The notes: a model not told the origin generated them from the sequence alone. A DNA stretch of 64,000 bases from Pseudomonas fragi (GCF_025426255.1 NZ_CP104861.1:2976001-3040000); one strand, 5' to 3'. Shown: positions 1 to 8,466, counted from the first letter of the stretch. Translations and numbers: made by a program.

Positions 1-1
1 C

Positions 2-361
2 GTACTCGGCGCTTTCGAGGTCGACGTACACGGCAACATCGCCTCCTGGATGATTCCCGGCAAGATGGTCAAGGGCATGGGCGGCGCGATGGACCTGGTG
101 GCGGGCGCGGATAACATCATCGTCACCATGACCCATGCCTCCAAGGACGGAGAGTCAAAATTGCTCTCGCGTTGCAGCCTGCCGCTGACCGGCGCCGGGT
201 GCATCAAACGCGTACTGACCGACCTTGCCTACCTGGAAATCGACAACGGTGCGTTTATCCTCAAGGAACGCGCACCCGGCGTCAGTGTTGACGAGATCAT
301 CCGCAAAACCGCGGGCAAGCTGATCGTTCCGGACCACGTACCGGAAATGCAATTCGCCTGA
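2..361 (+). CDS. scoB: 3-oxoacid CoA-transferase subunit B, C-terminal part (5' end outside window)
   Basis: Open reading frame entering from the left edge and ending with TGA at 359-361; about 119 residues are visible. The stretch from [10 protein letters not shown] through the GGAMDL motif, the residues around [10 protein letters not shown] and the end VPEMQFA are characteristic of the B subunit of succinyl-CoA/acetoacetate:3-oxoacid CoA-transferases, which move CoA between an acyl-CoA and a 3-oxo acid. The catalytic glutamate lies upstream of the window, so it cannot be checked. A thiolase follows 25 bases downstream in the same direction, which fits acetoacetate or short-chain 3-oxoacid breakdown: CoA activation, then thiolysis to acetyl-CoA. 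The A subunit is presumably just upstream, outside the window. Confidence 0.9.
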   Translation, partial: VLGAFEVDVHGNIASWMIPGKMVKGMGGAMDLVAGADNIIVTMTHASKDGESKLLSRCSLPLTGAGCIKRVLTDLAYLEIDNGAFILKERAPGVSVDEIIRKTAGKLIVPDHVPEMQFA

Positions 362-386
362 ACCGGCCATTTTTAGGAGAGATTTG

Positions 387-1568
387 ATGCAAGAAGTCGT
401 CATTGTCGCCGCTACTCGTACGGCGATTGGCAGTTTTCAGGGCGCGCTGGCCAATATCCCGGCAGCCGAACTCGGCGCTGCGGTGATCCGTCAGTTGCTG
501 GCAAAAACTGGCCTCAAGGGTGATCAGGTAGATGAAGTAATCCTCGGCCAGGTGCTGACCGCAGGCTGCGGGCAAAACCCGGCACGTCAGGCGTCGATCC
601 TTGCCGGGCTGCCCCACACGGTCCCGGCACTGACCCTCAACAAACTCTGCGGTTCCGGCCTCAAGGCCTTGCACCTGGCGACCCAGGCGATTCGTTGCGG
701 CGATGCCGAGGTGATTATCGCCGGTGGCATGGAAAGCATGAGCCTGGCGCCCTATGTGCTGCCTGCCGCTCGCACCGGCTTGCGGATGGGCCATGCGAAG
801 ATGCTCGACAGCCTGCTGCACGACGGTTTGATGGACGCTTTCAACGATTACCATATGGGTATCACTGCCGAGAATCTGGCAGAAAAATACCACCTCAGCC
901 GTGAACAACAGGACGCTTTCGCCGCCGCCTCGCAACAAAAAGCCAGCGCGGCCATCGAATCCGGGCGCTTCGCGGACGAGATCACGCCGATCCTGATTCC
1001 ACAGCGCAAGGGCGATCCACTGTCCTTCGAGGTCGATGAACAACCCCGCGCCGGGATCACTGCCGAGTCGCTGGGCAAGCTCAAGCCAGCATTCAAGAAA
1101 GACGGCAGCGTCACCGCCGGCAACTCCTCGACCATCAATGATGGCGCCGCAGCCGTGGTGCTGATGAGTGCCGACAAGGCCAAGGCCTTGGGCCTGCCGG
1201 TACTGGCCCGGATCGCCGGTTATGCCAGCGCCGGTGTCGACCCGGCAATCATGGGTATCGGCCCGGTAGCGGCGACCCGCACCTGCCTGAGCAAGGCTGG
1301 CTGGGACCTCAACCAACTGGACCTGATCGAAGCCAACGAAGCCTTCGCCGCGCAATCGTTGGCGGTGGGCAAAGAGCTGGAATGGGATATGGCCAAGGTT
1401 AATGTCAACGGTGGCGCCATTGCTCTGGGCCACCCGATCGGGGCCTCAGGTTGCCGTGTGCTGGTGTCGCTGCTGCACGAGATGATCAAGCGCGACGCCA
1501 AAAAAGGCCTCGCCACCCTGTGCATCGGCGGCGGCATGGGCGTGGCCCTGGCCATCGAGCGCAGCTAA
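387..1568 (+). CDS. atoB: acetyl-CoA C-acetyltransferase (thiolase)
   Basis: 393 residues, the usual length for a biosynthetic/degradative type II thiolase that interconverts two acetyl-CoA and acetoacetyl-CoA. The nucleophilic cysteine lies in [12 protein letters not shown] (about residue 88). The C-terminal [17 protein letters not shown] block supplies the active-site histidine, and the second catalytic cysteine follows in the [10 protein letters not shown] block. ATG 387 is preferred over TTG 384 because AGGAG at 375-379 sits 7 bases before the ATG. It follows scoB by 25 bases and is very likely cotranscribed, completing ketone-body or short-chain 3-oxoacid catabolism. A strong intrinsic terminator at 1633-1666 closes the unit. 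The family call is secure; exact chain-length specificity is not. Confidence 0.93.
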   Translation: MQEVVIVAATRTAIGSFQGALANIPAAELGAAVIRQLLAKTGLKGDQVDEVILGQVLTAGCGQNPARQASILAGLPHTVPALTLNKLCGSGLKALHLATQAIRCGDAEVIIAGGMESMSLAPYVLPAARTGLRMGHAKMLDSLLHDGLMDAFNDYHMGITAENLAEKYHLSREQQDAFAAASQQKASAAIESGRFADEITPILIPQRKGDPLSFEVDEQPRAGITAESLGKLKPAFKKDGSVTAGNSSTINDGAAAVVLMSADKAKALGLPVLARIAGYASAGVDPAIMGIGPVAATRTCLSKAGWDLNQLDLIEANEAFAAQSLAVGKELEWDMAKVNVNGGAIALGHPIGASGCRVLVSLLHEMIKRDAKKGLATLCIGGGMGVALAIERS

Positions 1569-1632
1569 GGTGTAAAGCGTTCAAACAGCCAGCGTGCGGA
1601 CCCACGATATCCAAGCGTTGGCTGGCACTACT

Positions 1633-1666
1633 CCCGGCGTGACTTCGGTCACGCCGGGTTTTTTTT
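1633..1666 (+). terminator. intrinsic terminator after scoB-atoB
   Basis: Perfect 11-bp stem (1633-1643 with 1648-1658) closed by a TTCG tetraloop and followed by eight T residues (1659-1666). It is also coding sequence: the downstream HxlR gene on the minus strand ends inside it, so its last codons (KKNPA, stop) are read from the antisense of the T-tract and one stem arm. Confidence 0.95.
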
Positions 1667-2098
1667 GACCCGGGTTTGCTCGGGAGCAATCACCTGACCA
1701 TCGTCAGTGACAGGTTGCATCAGGCCCAGCGGCAGGCCTGTGGCGCTGTCCACCAACTGCGAACGCGCCTCTTCGGGCTCGAACAAGTACTGCTCGGCCC
1801 ATTGCCGAAATGCAACGACCACCGGGAACAGGCTCTCGCCCTTCGCCGTCAGCACGTACTCCTGGTACGAGGTCCCGTCTGATGCCGGGCGCACTTCAAA
1901 AATACCGGCCTCAACCAGGTTTTTCAGGCGGTTGGTCAATACGCTGCGCGCAACCCCCAGACCACTCTGGAAATCACCGAAACGCCGAACGCCATCAAAC
2001 GCGTCGCGCACAATCAGCAACGACCAGCGATCGCCGATCAAGTCCACAGACCTGGCCACCGGACAGGTTGGCGCTGGATCAATGTGCTGCTTGGCCAT
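1649..2098 (-). CDS. HxlR-family transcriptional regulator
   Basis: 149 residues. The N-terminal TCPVARSVDLIGDRWSLLIV block, followed by a winged helix (FGDFQ..LGVARSVLTNRLKNL) and wing (YVLTAKG), is the classical HxlR domain; a short C-terminal extension follows. I chose the ATG at 2098 (MAKQHIDP) because AAAGGAG lies 7 bases upstream; the longer frame upstream lacks a ribosome site. It is divergent from an MFS pump with a 122-bp gap packed with repeats (see 2151-2199), so it probably represses that pump. HxlR proteins often respond to electrophiles or quinones; the effector here is unknown. Confidence 0.9.
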   Translation of the reverse strand: MAKQHIDPAPTCPVARSVDLIGDRWSLLIVRDAFDGVRRFGDFQSGLGVARSVLTNRLKNLVEAGIFEVRPASDGTSYQEYVLTAKGESLFPVVVAFRQWAEQYLFEPEEARSQLVDSATGLPLGLMQPVTDDGQVIAPEQTRVKKNPA

Positions 2099-2150
2099 AC
2101 AGGCTCCTTTGCTTGCCTCGGAAATCAGATTGACTTCACGCAACAAGTTT

Positions 2151-2199
2151 TATTTTAAGACTGGTTAGCCTAGAATGAAACCAGTCTTATTTTGAGACT
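2151..2199. promoter_or_regulatory. repeat cluster, candidate HxlR operator
   Basis: Between the HxlR gene and the MFS gene. TATTTTAAGACT (2151-2162) recurs as TATTTTGAGACT (2188-2199), one mismatch. A perfect 11-bp inverted repeat, TAAGACTGGTT (2156-2166) against AACCAGTCTTA (2179-2189), spans the middle. The sites are arranged as for cooperative dimer binding. Operator function is inferred. Confidence 0.65.
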
Positions 2200-2220
2200 A
2201 GATTGCCAAGAGGTTTGCCC

Positions 2221-3447
2221 GTGCACAGTGATCATGTTTACCCAGCCCCTGCGGCAACTCCACGCGGGCTGGTCGCGCTGCTTGCTTGCGCCAGCGGGCT
2301 GAGCGTGGCCAACGTTTATTACGCCCAGCCGTTGCTGGATCAACTGGCTGCCGACTTTGCCATCAGCCCTGGCGCCGTTGGCGGGGTAATTACTGCCACC
2401 CAAATCGGCAGTGTACTGGCCTTGCTGCTGGTCGTGCCGCTGGGTGACCAGATCAACCGCCGCCGCTTGATGTTGGCCCAGATTGGCGCATTGATCGCGG
2501 CGCTTTTTTGCGTCGGCGCAACCCACTCCCCCGCGATCCTGCTTTTAGCCATGCTCGCGGTCGGGCTGTTGGGGACCGCCATGACCCAGGGCCTGATTGC
2601 CTTCGCCGCCACCTCGGCCTTGCCCCAGGAACGTGGCCGGGTGGTCGGCACGGTTCAAGGCGCAGTTGTGATTGGCCTGTTGCTGTCACGGTTGGCTGCC
2701 GGGCTGATCTCGGACCTGGCCGGGTGGCGTTGGGTTTACCTGGGTTCAGCGCTGGTGATGACGGTGCTCGGCTTGATCCTTTGCAGCGTCTTGCCGACGC
2801 AGCGACCTTCAGCCGCCCCGATGCCGTATCCACGACTGGTTTGGTCAATGTTTACGTTGCTCAAGCAAGACCGCGTGCTGCAAATCCGCGGCATGCTCGC
2901 GTTGTTTATTTTTGCAGTGCTGGGCATCTTCTGGAGTGCATTGGTGTTTCTCCTGACCCGGACGCCCTACGAGTTTTCGCACACCGCCATTGGCACATTC
3001 GGTCTGGTCGGTGTAGTGGGTGCGCTCGCCGCCACGCGCGCAGGCGTGTGGGCAGATAAAGGCCTGGGCCAATGGACAACCGGTGTATCACTGGGGTTGC
3101 TGATACTGGCCTGGTTTGCCCTGTGGCTCACCCCTTACTCGATGCTGTGGCTGGTCATCGGTGTGGTCATTCTCGACCTCGGCGCGCAGGCCATTCATGT
3201 GACCAACCAAAGCATGATCTTCAGCGCAAGTCCCGACTCACATAGCCGGGTCGTGGGTTGCTACATGCTCTTTTATGCTGTCGGCAGCGGGCTGGGAGCA
3301 CTGGCATCCACGGCCCTATACGCAACTTACGGTTGGACTGGCGTGTGTGTACTTGGCGCCGGTGTCAGCGTGATAGCACTGGGGTTTTGGGCAGTCACAT
3401 TGCGTTATATCCCTGGCGCGACTGAGCAACCGGCAACTTGTACTTAA
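2221..3447 (+). CDS. MFS transporter (12-TM efflux family)
   Basis: 408 residues with twelve predicted hydrophobic segments and the N-terminal SVANVYYAQPLLD signature of the YgaY/YybF-like MFS subfamily. The loop 2-3 motif has the form GDQINRRRLML. The best start is GTG 2221, with AAGAGG at 2208-2213 placed 7 bases upstream; the in-frame TTG 2203 has no ribosome site and falls just after the operator repeats. It probably exports a small toxic compound out of the cytoplasm under control of the divergent HxlR regulator. The substrate cannot be told from sequence. Confidence 0.88.
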   Translation: MHSDHVYPAPAATPRGLVALLACASGLSVANVYYAQPLLDQLAADFAISPGAVGGVITATQIGSVLALLLVVPLGDQINRRRLMLAQIGALIAALFCVGATHSPAILLLAMLAVGLLGTAMTQGLIAFAATSALPQERGRVVGTVQGAVVIGLLLSRLAAGLISDLAGWRWVYLGSALVMTVLGLILCSVLPTQRPSAAPMPYPRLVWSMFTLLKQDRVLQIRGMLALFIFAVLGIFWSALVFLLTRTPYEFSHTAIGTFGLVGVVGALAATRAGVWADKGLGQWTTGVSLGLLILAWFALWLTPYSMLWLVIGVVILDLGAQAIHVTNQSMIFSASPDSHSRVVGCYMLFYAVGSGLGALASTALYATYGWTGVCVLGAGVSVIALGFWAVTLRYIPGATEQPATCT

Positions 3448-3481
3448 AGACCTGCATCGGTGCCTGTCCTGTTATAGCTGC

Positions 3482-3527
3482 TCACATATCCACCCTGCTT
3501 CGATGAATCCCGGTTGCTAGTCTTTTT
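3482..3527 (+). promoter_or_regulatory. promoter-like repeat element, copy 1
   Basis: TCACATATCCACCCT (3482-3496) and, 34 bases downstream start to start, GCTAGTCTTTTT (3516-3527). The same two blocks with nearly the same spacing recur at 4263-4310 before the secreted-protein gene. Position ahead of two different transcription units suggests a shared promoter or activator site, but no sigma consensus is certain. Confidence 0.5.
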
Positions 3528-3571
3528 CCAGACAACCGGCGCGCAGCCACACCCACTCATCGGAGAATAGG

Positions 3572-3628
3572 ATGCAGGCACGTATCAGTACTTGCCATCT
3601 GTCTCCAAATAGAGACAATCACTTATGA
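3572..3628 (+). CDS. 18-residue leader ORF overlapping the toxin start
   Basis: Reads MQARISTCHLSPNRDNHL and stops at TGA 3626-3628, which overlaps the toxin start codon (ATGA, 3625-3628). GGAGAATAG lies immediately upstream of its ATG, a far better ribosome site than the one before the toxin, which has only a weak purine run. If translated, it could couple toxin translation to leader translation. This is a structural reading only; the peptide matches nothing I know. Confidence 0.4.
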   Translation: MQARISTCHLSPNRDNHL

Positions 3629-3918
3629 ATCATGAAATACAGCAAACCAGGGTATTTGCTCTTTGGCTGCTGAATGTAAGAGATTTGCGTGCACGCATTG
3701 CCATCGCACGACGGATTGACCGGGTAATAACGGGCAACCTTGGAGACTTTAAATCCGTAGGCGATGGCGTATCCGAGCTGCGCATTGATGTCGGAGCCGG
3801 CTATCGCGTTTATTTCACCCTGCGCGGCGGCTCGATCGTGATTTTGCTGGCCGGGGGTGACAAGTCCACACAGCCTGCCGATATCCGCCAGGCAAAAAAA
3901 ATGGCAAAGGAGATATAG
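3625..3918 (+). CDS. RelE/HigB-like addiction-module toxin
   Basis: 97 residues of the phage-derived Gp49-like / addiction module killer family. The core reads RIDRVITGNLGDFKSVGDGVSELRID, then GYRVYFTLRGG, LLAGGDKSTQ and a helical KKMAKEI end. Members are RelE-superfamily mRNA interferases acting on translating ribosomes. The stop at 3916-3918 is one base before the antitoxin ATG, so the toxin comes first in the operon as in HigBA-type systems. Its start overlaps an upstream 18-codon ORF, and a repeated promoter-like element lies 98 bases further up. Nuclease activity is inferred from family. Confidence 0.88.
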   Translation: MNHEIQQTRVFALWLLNVRDLRARIAIARRIDRVITGNLGDFKSVGDGVSELRIDVGAGYRVYFTLRGGSIVILLAGGDKSTQPADIRQAKKMAKEI

Positions 3919-3919
3919 C

Positions 3920-4240
3920 ATGACCACTACACTGCTGCCGTTTGATATGGCAGAACTGCTGAACACCGACGAAGCCATCACTGAATACCTGACACAAGTG
4001 CTGGCCGAAGGCGACACTGACGAGCTTATCCGTGCCGTTGGCTACGTCGCAAAAGCCCGAGGCATGGCGCAAATTGCCAGTGACACAGGCCTTGGCCGTG
4101 CCAGTTTGTACAAAGCCTTCGCTCCGGGTGCCAAGCCCCGGTTTGAAACCGTGATTAAAGTGATGCATTCCTTGGGTATTGATTTGCAAGCAACAGCCCA
4201 ACGCAGCAAAACCCGCAAATCCATGCCCACTACACGTTGA
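3920..4240 (+). CDS. HigA-like addiction-module antitoxin
   Basis: 106 residues. LPFDMAELLNTDEAITEYLTQVLAEGD is the typical N terminus of the addiction-module antidote family, and the HTH follows as MAQIASDTGLGRASLYKAF with a trailing RFETVIKVMHSLGIDL helix. ATG 3920 starts one base after the toxin stop and has AAAGGAG about 9 bases upstream. The antitoxin should bind the toxin and repress the operon promoter. The basic tail (RSKTRKSMPTTR) is unstructured-looking. Confidence 0.88.
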   Translation: MTTTLLPFDMAELLNTDEAITEYLTQVLAEGDTDELIRAVGYVAKARGMAQIASDTGLGRASLYKAFAPGAKPRFETVIKVMHSLGIDLQATAQRSKTRKSMPTTR

Positions 4241-4262
4241 CTAACCGCCTCGTCACAAGCGT

Positions 4263-4310
4263 TCACATATCCGCCCTATCGTGCCAAATGGCAGGCCGCT
4301 AGTCTTTTTT
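4263..4310 (+). promoter_or_regulatory. promoter-like repeat element, copy 2
   Basis: TCACATATCCGCCCT (4263-4277) and GCTAGTCTTTTTT (4298-4310), 35 bases start to start. Fourteen of fifteen bases of the first block and all of the second match copy 1 at 3482-3527. It lies 56 bases before the ATG of the secreted barrel protein. Confidence 0.5.
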
Positions 4311-4365
4311 GGTGCAGTTGCGCCCACAGAGCTGCGCGTCCCCTTCCAAAAATAAAGGCACGCAC

Positions 4366-4845
4366 ATGACCAACACTCTTCACGCTTTTTTCCTGCTGCT
4401 GACAACCTTGCCCATTGGCGCTCAAGCGCATGAGTCTGAATCACTGACCCTTGTCACCCTCGCGGACGGCAACCGTGGGATCAAGAATGCTGTCGACATC
4501 GGCCCACCAGGTCCCTCGCAAGGCGATCTGTTTGTATTTGACCAACCCCTGATGAACGAAGCGCATCAGGATATCGGCACCAACAGTGGCTACTGCATCA
4601 ATACAGTGCCCGCGGTTCACAGCCAGTGCCAATGGACCCTGTCCTTCACCGACGCTGCGGGAAAAGTTGAAGCCAGCATTGTTGTGGCAGGCCAAGAACA
4701 TGAGGTCGGCACATCGGTGGTGGCGGTCATTGGCAGCACCGGGAATTACGCAGGCTTTACGGGTGAAATGAGTACGCAACCGAAGCCGGATGGCACCTTT
4801 AGCCAGACACTCAAGCTGGTGCGTCAGGGCCCAACGCCGCAGTGA
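4366..4845 (+). CDS. secreted allene-oxide-cyclase/dirigent-like barrel protein
   Basis: 159 residues starting at ATG 4366 (MTNTLHAFFLLLTTLPIGAQA), a clear signal peptide cleaved near residue 20. The mature part runs GDLFVFDQPLMNE, then cysteines in GYCINT and SQCQWTL, then VIGSTGNYAGFTGEMS. This order (FxxPL, G.C, QC.WT, IGGTG.YxGA.G) is that of the allene oxide cyclase barrel-like/dirigent fold, known in plants and scattered through bacteria. The two cysteines probably form a disulfide, so a periplasmic or secreted location is likely. Function in bacteria is unknown. It converges on the regulator at 4849. Confidence 0.7.
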   Translation: MTNTLHAFFLLLTTLPIGAQAHESESLTLVTLADGNRGIKNAVDIGPPGPSQGDLFVFDQPLMNEAHQDIGTNSGYCINTVPAVHSQCQWTLSFTDAAGKVEASIVVAGQEHEVGTSVVAVIGSTGNYAGFTGEMSTQPKPDGTFSQTLKLVRQGPTPQ

Positions 4846-4848
4846 CCT

Positions 4849-5874
4849 CTACTTGACCAGACGGACTTCCTTGGACGGCCGGTAGCCAAAGTAGGCGCTG
4901 TAGCACTTGCTGAAATGACTGGGCGACACAAAGCCGCAGGCCACCAGCACATCGACCTGGGACAACTCGGTGTGTTGCAGTAACCGGCGCGCTTCGGTGA
5001 TACGCAGCTCAAGGTAATAACGTTGTGGCGTGGTGCCCAGCTGCTCCTTGAACAGACGCTCGAGCTGACGCCGGGAGCGCCCGACAAACACGGCCAGTTG
5101 CTCAAGCTCCAACGGCTCTTCAAGGTTGGCATCCATCAGTTTCACCACTTCACGCAGCGGCGCACTGACGCAGATATTTTGCACCGGTTTGATCCGACGA
5201 TAACGGGACTCTTCGAACGCCAGAATATCCTCGATGCCCTCGACCAGTGCCTTGTCGTGCAGCCCCTTGATCCAGCCCAATGCCATCTGGAAGGCTCCGG
5301 CAGGGCTTGAAGCGGTCAGGCGGTCGCGGTCAATAACGTAGGGCTCACTGGTAACCTGTGCCGCCCTGGCCACTTCAGCCAGGGCGGGTCGATGTTCGGG
5401 GTGAATCGCACACCTGTAGCCGTCCAGCAGCCCGGCACTGGCCAGGAACCAGGCACCGTTCCATAACCCACCCAAGGTGATGCCCGCGTTTGAAGCGGCG
5501 CGGAGCAAGCCGATCAGTTCGTCGCTGATCTTCAGCTCTGTCCTGTAGCCACCACAAATCACCAGCAGGTCCAGCTCATTGATCATCGAAGGATCAATCC
5601 GCGCATCGGGCCGGATCACCAGGCCCAGATCGCTGACTACTTCGCTGTCGCTCAGGCCATAGGTGCGTGCCGAAAACAAGTCGGCGCGCAGCAGGTTGGC
5701 GGTGATGATGCTGTCCAGAGCCTGGGTAAAGGCCGGTAGCGAAAAGTGCTCGAGCAGCACAAAACCGGTGCGAACCATTGGGCCTGTCTCAGCGGGGCTG
5801 TCTTTAAGATAGCGCAGGTTTTTGCCCTTCATGCCTGTGCTGAACTGACGTCGCTCGATCAAGGTCCGATCCAT
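4849..5874 (-). CDS. GlxA/CdhR-type AraC-family transcriptional regulator
   Basis: About 341 residues from ATG 5874. The N-terminal two thirds is a DJ-1/PfpI-like class I amidotransferase fold (FVLLEHFSLPAFTQALDSI, LDLLVICGGYRTE, GGLWNGAWFLASAGLLDG). The usual nucleophile-elbow cysteine is replaced by Asn in LWNGAW, so it is a ligand-binding rather than catalytic domain. The C terminus carries two AraC helix-turn-helices (LEQLAVFVGRSRRQLERLF and VDVLVACGFVSPSHFSKCY). Relatives include GbdR, CdhR and ArgR, which sense quaternary amines or amino acids. No catabolic gene lies next to it, so its target is unclear. The start is uncertain because no strong ribosome site is visible. Confidence 0.85.
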   Translation of the reverse strand: MDRTLIERRQFSTGMKGKNLRYLKDSPAETGPMVRTGFVLLEHFSLPAFTQALDSIITANLLRADLFSARTYGLSDSEVVSDLGLVIRPDARIDPSMINELDLLVICGGYRTELKISDELIGLLRAASNAGITLGGLWNGAWFLASAGLLDGYRCAIHPEHRPALAEVARAAQVTSEPYVIDRDRLTASSPAGAFQMALGWIKGLHDKALVEGIEDILAFEESRYRRIKPVQNICVSAPLREVVKLMDANLEEPLELEQLAVFVGRSRRQLERLFKEQLGTTPQRYYLELRITEARRLLQHTELSQVDVLVACGFVSPSHFSKCYSAYFGYRPSKEVRLVK

Positions 5875-5903
5875 TTTTGTGCATTTATAAGGCGTAATGC
5901 TAC

Positions 5904-5935
5904 CCGCCAGCAGGCGAAAAAGCTCCTGCTGGCGG
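5904..5935 (-). terminator. hairpin downstream of the TonB receptor gene
   Basis: Perfect 11-bp stem, CCGCCAGCAGG (5904-5914) with CCTGCTGGCGG (5925-5935), and a 10-nt loop. It lies 55 bases past the receptor stop and before the next minus-strand gene. There is no T-tract, so it may be a transcript-end stabiliser rather than a full intrinsic terminator. Confidence 0.55.
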
Positions 5936-5989
5936 TGCCTGCACGTTCGATGGCTACCCGGACCCGTTTGCCTGGTGAAAACGGTGCCC

Positions 5990-8389
5990 TCAGAACCCCA
6001 CCGTTGCACTCAACAGATAAGTGCGCGGCGTCGAGAGGGTCAGGCCCGGCTCGCTGTCATCCGAGGCGCCCGCCGAGCTCCAGTAGCGCTTGCCCAGCAC
6101 GTTCTCGACACTGGCCCGCAGGGTCACAGCCTTCTCATCGACCTTGAAGGCGTAACGCGCACCCACGTCGAAACGCTCCCACGCGTCGATTTCCTTGGTA
6201 TTGCCCTGGTCCAGATACTGCGAGCTGGTGTAAATACCGCGCCCGGTGAGGGTCAGGCCCTGTACAGCCGGCACATCCAGCTCAGCTCCCAGATTGACGT
6301 TGTACTTGGGCGTGGCAGGCGCACGGTTACCGTCATATTTGCCGTCAAGGGTATCCGTCAGCTTGCTGTCGATGTACATCACCCCACCCAGCAGGCGCAG
6401 GCCCTTGCGCGGTTCGCCAAACACGCTCACTTCGGCCCCCAGGTTCTGCCGTTTGCCATTAGGACCAAAGACACTGGTCGTGGCATTGGTTTCGTAGGCA
6501 GGCTGCCTGATCCGGAACACACTGGCGGTGATCGCAAACGGGCCCGTGTCGTACTTGGCCCCGGCTTCAATTTGACGGCTGATAAACGGCGGGAAGATTT
6601 CATCTTCGTTGACCGAGATCGACGGCGCCGTCTTGCCCTGGCTCAGGCCTTCCATGTAGTTGGCGTACAGCGAGAGTTCGTCGGTGGCCTTGAACAGGAT
6701 GCCCCCCGAAGGCGAGACCTTCTCTTCGTCGTAAGCGGTTTTGCTCTTGATGTCATTGTTCCAGTCATCAACCTTGACCCGCTGCCAGCGGGCGCCCAGG
6801 GTCAGGAGCAGACGATCGTCAAAAAAACCGAGGGTGTCGGACAACGCCACACCGCTGTAGCGACTCTCGGTGTAGACCTCGGGATCAAGACGCGTGGGCG
6901 TGCCGGGCGTCGGGGTTACAACGGGATCGTAGAGGTTGCTGGTCGACTCCGCATAACGGGCGCCACCATTGGTGAAGTCCATGTAGAAGTAACTCGCGGC
7001 CAGATTGACCTCATGGCTCACAGCACCGGTGTGGAACCAGTTGCGTACACCGGCTGAAGCCGTGCGCACATTCTCGTCACGGGTAAAATCGCGGGGCAGG
7101 ACACGGAAGTCACCGGCATCGTTGCTCACTGAAACTGCATGGCGCAGGAACTCGTGGTTGCTTTTGCGGGCACCCACGGCACCATAGACCATGACCGAGT
7201 CGTTGACGTCATACTCGGCATTCACTGCGCCGAAGGTGTCCTTGGTGTGTGCCTGGGTCCAGGGTTCTGCGTAGTTATGGCGCACATCGTTGGCGTCCGG
7301 AACCTTGGCTTTGGGGCCAACCTGCACCCGCTCCTGCGGGGCGTCGGTGATGCGTTCGGTGCGGCCGATATCCGTCGACAGGCGCAAACGTTCGCCACGA
7401 AAATCCAGGCCCAGGACGGCCATCTCGCGGTCAACGCTCTGGTGGTCCCACTCGGTATCACCGGACTGTTTTACCCCGTTGAAACGCAAGCCGAACTGGT
7501 TCTCGTCACCAAACCTGCGGCCTATATCCACGGCACCGCCGACCTGACTGTTGGAGGCATAGCTGCCGGTGAATTCGGTAATCGGCTGGTCGGTGGCACG
7601 CTTGGGCACCACGTTGATACCTCCGCCCACACTGCCGCGCGGCGAGATGCCGTTGATCAGTTGGCTTGGCCCTTTGAGGATGTCGACGCGGTCGGCCATT
7701 TCCATGTCGATGGTGTAAGTCGGCAGGATGCCGTAGAGGCCGTTATAGGACACGTCGCTGTTGAACAGGCTAAAGCCACGAATGGTGAATTGCTCATAGC
7801 GCCCGCCCGCCGGGTTGGTTGCGCGCACCGACGGGTCGCTACCGATCAGGTCACCCAGGGTGCGGGCTTGCAGGTTCTTGACCGCCTCGCTGGTGTAGGT
7901 GGTCATGCTGAACGGGGTTTCCATAAAGTCCCGCGAGCCGAGCATGCCTTGCGAACCACGGCGTGCGACCTGGCCACCGGCGAACACTTCACCGCCCGCA
8001 GTACCGTCGGCACCGAGAACCGAGGTACTGGGCAGTTCTACGCTGCCTTGAGGGATAGGAATCAGGGTATAGGCCTGGTCGCCTGCGGGCACCAATTGCA
8101 GGCCGGAACCCTGCAGCAGCCGGGCAAAGCCCTCTTCTACCGCGAACGCGCCGGACAGGCCGTTGCTGTTGTGGCCGTTGACGAGCGCAGGGTCTACCGA
8201 GAGGTTGACTCCGGCCAACCCGGCGAAGCGGGTCAAGGCCGCACCCAAAGTTCCGGCTGGCACCTGATAGGTTCGGCGCTCGCTACTGTCGGCCCAGCTG
8301 CAGGCAATAAACAACGGACTGGCACTGAGGGTCACCACAAGACCCAATCGAAACAACGGGCGCAAGCGCAAGGACGGTACTGCAAGCAT
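5990..8389 (-). CDS. TonB-dependent siderophore receptor with N-terminal signalling domain
   Basis: 799 residues from ATG 8389; an upstream in-frame GTG at 8416 is an alternative. Signal peptide, then an STN signalling domain (YQVPAGTLGAALTRFAGLAG to about residue 90), a plug domain (DFMETPFSMTTYTSEAV, FTIRGF, VDILKGPSQLINGISPRGSVGG), and a 22-strand barrel ending in Phe (TYLLSATVGF) as outer-membrane proteins do. It imports a ferric siderophore across the outer membrane with TonB energy. The STN domain talks to the FecR anti-sigma factor encoded just upstream, so the receptor should switch on its own transcription when loaded. The FhuE/FpvA-like plug suggests a hydroxamate or xenosiderophore, but the ligand is unknown. 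Confidence 0.93.
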   Translation of the reverse strand: MLAVPSLRLRPLFRLGLVVTLSASPLFIACSWADSSERRTYQVPAGTLGAALTRFAGLAGVNLSVDPALVNGHNSNGLSGAFAVEEGFARLLQGSGLQLVPAGDQAYTLIPIPQGSVELPSTSVLGADGTAGGEVFAGGQVARRGSQGMLGSRDFMETPFSMTTYTSEAVKNLQARTLGDLIGSDPSVRATNPAGGRYEQFTIRGFSLFNSDVSYNGLYGILPTYTIDMEMADRVDILKGPSQLINGISPRGSVGGGINVVPKRATDQPITEFTGSYASNSQVGGAVDIGRRFGDENQFGLRFNGVKQSGDTEWDHQSVDREMAVLGLDFRGERLRLSTDIGRTERITDAPQERVQVGPKAKVPDANDVRHNYAEPWTQAHTKDTFGAVNAEYDVNDSVMVYGAVGARKSNHEFLRHAVSVSNDAGDFRVLPRDFTRDENVRTASAGVRNWFHTGAVSHEVNLAASYFYMDFTNGGARYAESTSNLYDPVVTPTPGTPTRLDPEVYTESRYSGVALSDTLGFFDDRLLLTLGARWQRVKVDDWNNDIKSKTAYDEEKVSPSGGILFKATDELSLYANYMEGLSQGKTAPSISVNEDEIFPPFISRQIEAGAKYDTGPFAITASVFRIRQPAYETNATTSVFGPNGKRQNLGAEVSVFGEPRKGLRLLGGVMYIDSKLTDTLDGKYDGNRAPATPKYNVNLGAELDVPAVQGLTLTGRGIYTSSQYLDQGNTKEIDAWERFDVGARYAFKVDEKAVTLRASVENVLGKRYWSSAGASDDSEPGLTLSTPRTYLLSATVGF

Positions 8390-8466
8390 GGGACAAGGCT
8401 CTCGTATTTTATTCACTTGCCTTGGATGACCGCTGAGATGAAAAAAAGGGACAGCAAAATTTACTC

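Noticed and set aside
297..1433. 378-codon open frame antisense to the thiolase gene
   Set aside because: It is codon-aligned shadow of a well-conserved gene, with no ribosome site and no domain.
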